This document shows, in pieces, positions 59,879 through 64,000 of a stretch of 64,000 nt of DNA. Both the position numbers and the translations under genes were made by a program. The notes beneath the pieces were generated by a model that did no database searches, was not told the DNA's origin, and saw nothing but the letters and a program-made list of their open reading frames with translations. The stretch is from a bacterium BMS3Bbin13. Its GTDB lineage: Bacteria; Pseudomonadota; Gammaproteobacteria; 21-64-14. The stretch is from contig BDTW01000015.1 in assembly GCA_002897735.1 (NCBI GenBank), positions 1 through 64,000 of the forward strand, in the 5' to 3' direction. Numbering within the stretch: position 1 is the first letter of the stretch; each line of letters begins with the position of its first letter.

Positions 59879-59894
59879 TGTGCCAAAGCCGACA
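59879..59894. promoter_or_regulatory. NifA site of the SIR2-like gene
   Basis: TGT-GCCAAAGCCG-ACA, exact TGT-N10-ACA, about 70 bp upstream of the SIR2-like -24 box and about 230 bp from that of nifH. Confidence 0.72.
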
Positions 59895-60005
59895 AACCTT
59901 GTCGGCCGCGCCCGCTCTTCCGGGAGGTCGGGGCGTCCGGGATCGCCGCGGGCGGGTTCGGCGGTTGACGGGCCGTTGCGCATACCCCGGCGGTGCCGCG
60001 GGCCG

Positions 60006-60021
60006 TGTCGTCATCCATACA
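60006..60021. promoter_or_regulatory. NifA site of nifH
   Basis: TGT-CGTCATCCAT-ACA, exact TGT-N10-ACA, centred about 105 bp upstream of the nifH -24 box. Confidence 0.82.
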
Positions 60022-60118
60022 CGTCGCCCCGGATTGTCGGAGATGCCACCCCCGAAGGGGCTTCGGGCGGTGCCAAAAACGACAAACGAGTCCAGGGGTT
60101 ACGGCAACTCCCGGCAGA

Positions 60119-60134
60119 TGGCATGCTCCTTGCT
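60119..60134 (+). promoter_or_regulatory. Sigma-54 promoter of nifHDK
   Basis: TGGCATG-CTCC-TTGCT, one base from consensus, about 50 bp before the nifH ATG. Confidence 0.92.
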
Positions 60135-60148
60135 CAAATGGCCGGTAA

Positions 60149-61078
<930 letters not shown>

Positions 61079-61089
61079 GACGTGCTTAC

Positions 61090-61121
61090 GGGGTCCGGAC
61101 GCCCGGAGACGGCCGGACCCC
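61090..61121 (+). other. Hairpin in the nifH-nifD spacer
   Basis: GGGGTCCGG (61090-61098) pairs with CCGGACCCC (61113-61121), loop 14 bases, 12 bp after the nifH stop. No T tract. Such structures protect the 3' end of nifH mRNA so that more NifH than NifDK is made. Confidence 0.65.
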
Positions 61122-61229
61122 CGCCCGCCCCCGGTCCGCGCACGGCACGGCCGGCCTATAGGGCGATATCCCGTCCCCGTCGGGGCGCCCGTGCACGGAT
61201 GGGTGCCGAGGCGAACAGGAGACATGTAA

Positions 61230-62714
61230 ATGAATGCAATGACACGCGAAGAGACCGAGGCCCTTATTCAGGAGGTGCTGGAGGTCTATCCGGAAGAGGC
61301 GCGCAAGGACCGCGCCCGGCACCTGGTCGTCAACGATCCGGGCGCGGAACGGCCCGAGAAGTGCATTACCTCGAACAAACAGTCCCTTCCGGGCGTGATG
61401 ACCATCCGCGGCTGCGCGTACGCCGGCTCCAAGGGTGTGGTGTGGGGGCCGGTCAAGGACATGATCCACGTCTCCCACGGGCCGGTGGGATGCGGCCAGT
61501 ACTCACGGGCCGGACGGCGTAATTATTATATCGGTGTCACGGGCGTCAACACCTTCGTGACCATGGACTTCACCTCCAACTTCCAGGAAAAGGACATCGT
61601 CTTCGGGGGCGACAAGAAGCTGGACAAGCTCATCGACGAACTCGACCGTCTGTTCCCGCTCAGCAAGGGCATCACTATCCAATCCGAGTGCCCGGTCGGC
61701 CTGATCGGCGACGACATCGAGGCGGTGGCGAAGAGGAAGGTCGAGGAACTCGGGAAGCCGGTCGTTCCGGTGCGTTGCGAGGGTTTCCGCGGCGTGTCGC
61801 AGTCCCTCGGCCATCACATCGCCAACGACTCCGTGCGTGACTGGGTTCTGCCGGTGCGGGACGGGGACGACTCCTTTCAGGGAACGCCTTATGACGTCTC
61901 GGTCATCGGCGACTACAACATCGGCGGCGACGCGTGGGCGTCCCGCACCTTGTTGGAGGAGATGGGCCTGCGGGTCGTGGCCCAGTGGTCCGGCGACGGC
62001 ACGCTGTCGGAAATGCAGCTGACCCCGAAGGCCAAGCTCACTCTGGTGCACTGCTACCGCTCGATGAATTACATCGCCCGCCACATGGAAGAGAAGTACG
62101 GCGTTCCGTGGTTGGAGTACAACTTTTTCGGCCCGACCAAGATCGCGGAGAGCCTGCGCAAGATCGCCTCGCTCTTCGACGACACCATCAAGGAAGGCGC
62201 CGAGCGCGTGATCGAGAAGTACCGGGCCGAGTACGAGGCGGTGATCGCCAAGTACCGGCCCCGGCTGGAGGGCAAGCGGGTCATGCTGTTCGTCGGGGGG
62301 CTGCGTCCACGCCACACCATCGGGGCCTACGAGGACCTGGGCATGGAAGTGGTGGGCACCGGCTACGAGTTCGGCCACGATGACGACTATGAGCGCACGT
62401 TCCCGGAAATGGGTAACGCCACGCTGCTATACGACGACGTGACCGGCTACGAGTTCGAGGCGTTCGTCAAACGCATCCAGCCGGACCTCATCGGATCCGG
62501 GATAAAAGAGAAGTACATCTTCCAGAAGATGGGCATCCCTTTTCGTCAGATGCACTCGTGGGACTATTCCGGACCGTATCACGGCTATGACGGCTTCGCC
62601 GTATTCGCCCGGGACATGGACATGACCCTGAACAATCCATGTTGGGCCGCGATCACCCCGCCGTGGAGGAAGGCGACCGAACTCGATCCCGGGCAGGTGG
62701 TCGGCGTCGGGTAG
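61230..62714 (+). CDS. nifD: NifD, nitrogenase MoFe protein alpha subunit
   Basis: Protein of 494 residues. P-cluster ligands Cys62, Cys88 and Cys154, and cofactor ligands Cys275 (LVHCYRSMN) and His442 ([10 protein letters not shown]) fall at the same numbers as in Azotobacter. [18 protein letters not shown] and [12 protein letters not shown] are also standard. This is the molybdenum type (no vnf/anf features). AGGAGA precedes the ATG. Confidence 0.98.
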   Translation: MNAMTREETEALIQEVLEVYPEEARKDRARHLVVNDPGAERPEKCITSNKQSLPGVMTIRGCAYAGSKGVVWGPVKDMIHVSHGPVGCGQYSRAGRRNYYIGVTGVNTFVTMDFTSNFQEKDIVFGGDKKLDKLIDELDRLFPLSKGITIQSECPVGLIGDDIEAVAKRKVEELGKPVVPVRCEGFRGVSQSLGHHIANDSVRDWVLPVRDGDDSFQGTPYDVSVIGDYNIGGDAWASRTLLEEMGLRVVAQWSGDGTLSEMQLTPKAKLTLVHCYRSMNYIARHMEEKYGVPWLEYNFFGPTKIAESLRKIASLFDDTIKEGAERVIEKYRAEYEAVIAKYRPRLEGKRVMLFVGGLRPRHTIGAYEDLGMEVVGTGYEFGHDDDYERTFPEMGNATLLYDDVTGYEFEAFVKRIQPDLIGSGIKEKYIFQKMGIPFRQMHSWDYSGPYHGYDGFAVFARDMDMTLNNPCWAAITPPWRKATELDPGQVVGVG

Positions 62715-62733
62715 CAGGCGCCGCACAAACAAC

Positions 62734-62757
62734 CCGGTCCCCGTCGGCGGGGGCCGG
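62734..62757 (+). other. Hairpin in the nifD-nifK spacer
   Basis: CCGGTCCCCG-TCGG-CGGGGGCCGG: a continuous ten-pair stem (one U-G) with a four-base loop, 20 bp after nifD. No T tract, so a processing or stability element is more likely than a terminator. Confidence 0.65.
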
Positions 62758-62814
62758 AATCCGAAGAACCCTTGAACCGTCGTCCACGGATTGGTGGCGC
62801 GGCAGGAGGTTGTC

Positions 62815-64000
62815 ATGAGTCAAGAGGTAGAAGACATCCGGCCCAGCTATCCCCTGTTCCAAGATGAGGATTACAAGGAGAATCTGGCCAACAAGAAGGC
62901 CCTGTTCGAGGAATGCCATTCCCGGGAGAAGATCGACGAGACCTTCGAGTGGACCACCACCCGGGAATACAAGGAACTGAACTTCCAGCGCGAGGCGCTG
63001 ACGATCAATCCGGCCAAGGCCTGCCAGCCCCTCGGCGCGGTTCTGTGCGCCCTGGGCTTCGAGAAGACCCTGCCCTACGTGCACGGCAGCCAGGGCTGCG
63101 CGGCCTACTTCCGGACCTATTTCAACCGCCATTTCAAGGAACCGATCTCCTGCGTCTCCGACTCCATGACGGAAAATTCGGCGGTGTTCGGCGGACAGAA
63201 GAACATGTTCGCCGGCCTGGAGAACGCCAAGGCGCTCTACAAGCCGGACATGATCGCGGTCTCCAGCACGTGCATGGCGGAAGTGATCGGAGACGACCTG
63301 AACGCCTTCATCAACAACGCCAGGAAGGACGGCCGGGTTCCCGAGGAATACCCGATCCCCTTCGCCCATACCCCGAGCTTCGCGGGCAGCCACGTGACGG
63401 GCTGGGACAACATGTTCGAGGGCATAGCCCGCTATTTCACTCTGAACTACATGGACGACAAGGAGCCCGGCAAGAACGGAAAGATCAACGTCGTTCCGGG
63501 ATTCGAGACCTATCTCGGAAACTTCCGGGTCATCAAGCGCATGCTGGGCGAGATGGGCGTGGACTACAGCTTCCTGTCGGATCCGGAAGAGGTGCTGGAT
63601 ACTCCGGCCGACGGCGAGTTCAGGATGTATGCGGGCGGTACCACCCTGGAAGAAGTGAAGGACGCCCCCAATGCCTTCGATACCCTGCTGCTGCAGCAAT
63701 GGCAACTGAAAAAGACCGAGAAATTCGTGCGGACCACGTGGAAGCACTCCGCGCCCAAGATCAACATCCCCATGGGGGTGGAGTGGACCGATGAGTTCCT
63801 GATGAAGGTATCCGAGATCACCGGCAAGCCGATCCCGGCGTCCCTGGAGAAGGAGCGCGGCCGGCTGGTGGACATGATGACCGACTCCCATGCCTGGCTG
63901 CACGGCAAGCGCTACGCCCTGTGGGGGGACCCGGACTTCGTCATGGGCATGACCAAGTTCCTGCTGGAACTTGGCGCCGAGCCCATACACATCCTCAGCC
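62815..64000 (+). CDS. nifK: NifK, nitrogenase MoFe protein beta subunit (partial)
   Basis: The first 395 codons are in the window; the 3' end is cut off. P-cluster ligands Cys70, Cys95 (HGSQGCAAYFR) and Cys153 (SSTCMAEVIGDD) match Azotobacter numbering. NFQREALTINPAKACQPLGA is the family N-terminal signature. GGAGG precedes the ATG. Confidence 0.97.
   Translation, partial: MSQEVEDIRPSYPLFQDEDYKENLANKKALFEECHSREKIDETFEWTTTREYKELNFQREALTINPAKACQPLGAVLCALGFEKTLPYVHGSQGCAAYFRTYFNRHFKEPISCVSDSMTENSAVFGGQKNMFAGLENAKALYKPDMIAVSSTCMAEVIGDDLNAFINNARKDGRVPEEYPIPFAHTPSFAGSHVTGWDNMFEGIARYFTLNYMDDKEPGKNGKINVVPGFETYLGNFRVIKRMLGEMGVDYSFLSDPEEVLDTPADGEFRMYAGGTTLEEVKDAPNAFDTLLLQQWQLKKTEKFVRTTWKHSAPKINIPMGVEWTDEFLMKVSEITGKPIPASLEKERGRLVDMMTDSHAWLHGKRYALWGDPDFVMGMTKFLLELGAEPIHILS

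Overview
The window is GC-rich (mostly well above 60% by eye) and densely coded. It looks like the chromosome of a nitrogen-fixing gammaproteobacterium. Evidence: the complete ybgC-tolQRAB-pal-cpoB order beside ruvABC, bamD/rluD/pgeF/clpB in gammaproteobacterial order, a pilSR-controlled type IV pilin locus, and a NifL-NifA pair. A YeeE/YedE sulfur transporter and the fixABCX + nif set would fit a sulfur-oxidising Chromatiales-like lineage, but that placement is inference.

Layout. 1-5.4 kb: a partial membrane glycosyltransferase-like gene, two type IV pilin genes each behind its own sigma-54 promoter, then pilR and pilS. 5.4-26 kb: housekeeping genes (sucCD, nadE, nitroreductase, bamD, rluD, pgeF, gcvR-like, def, clpB, a phosphodiesterase-like protein, csp, DUF1614, fmdB, aspS, nadA, hydrolase). 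Two families of short palindromic repeats fill the gaps between them. 26-42 kb: yebC-ruvC-ruvA, then a wedge of two L,D-transpeptidases around a murein-lipoprotein gene, ruvB, a GAF-PAS-GGDEF-EAL protein, the Tol-Pal operon, queE, queC and yedE.

42.5-48 kb: an accessory island starting at a tRNA-Lys. It carries an integrase stub, a higBA toxin-antitoxin pair with a clear promoter/operator, and a collapsed DISARM-like defence locus: HTH protein, deleted SNF2/DUF3883 helicase, intact AlbA_2/Schlafen-type ATPase, intact ParA ATPase, truncated DUF1156 methylase. An inverted-repeat element and a small SET-domain protein follow.

48.4-64 kb: the nitrogen-fixation region. fixABCX (minus strand) diverges from a ferredoxin followed by nifL-nifA, then nifB-fdxN-nifQ. 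A SIR2-like gene diverges from nifHDK (nifK runs off the end). I found five sigma-54 -24/-12 elements and seven exact TGT-N10-ACA NifA sites placed at proper distances. They join fixABCX, the ferredoxin, nifB, the SIR2-like gene and nifHDK in one NifA regulon. FixABCX would supply low-potential electrons, NifB/NifQ the cofactor and NifHDK the enzyme. The SIR2-like protein is the unexplained NifA-controlled member, and with the collapsed defence island it is the most interesting item here.
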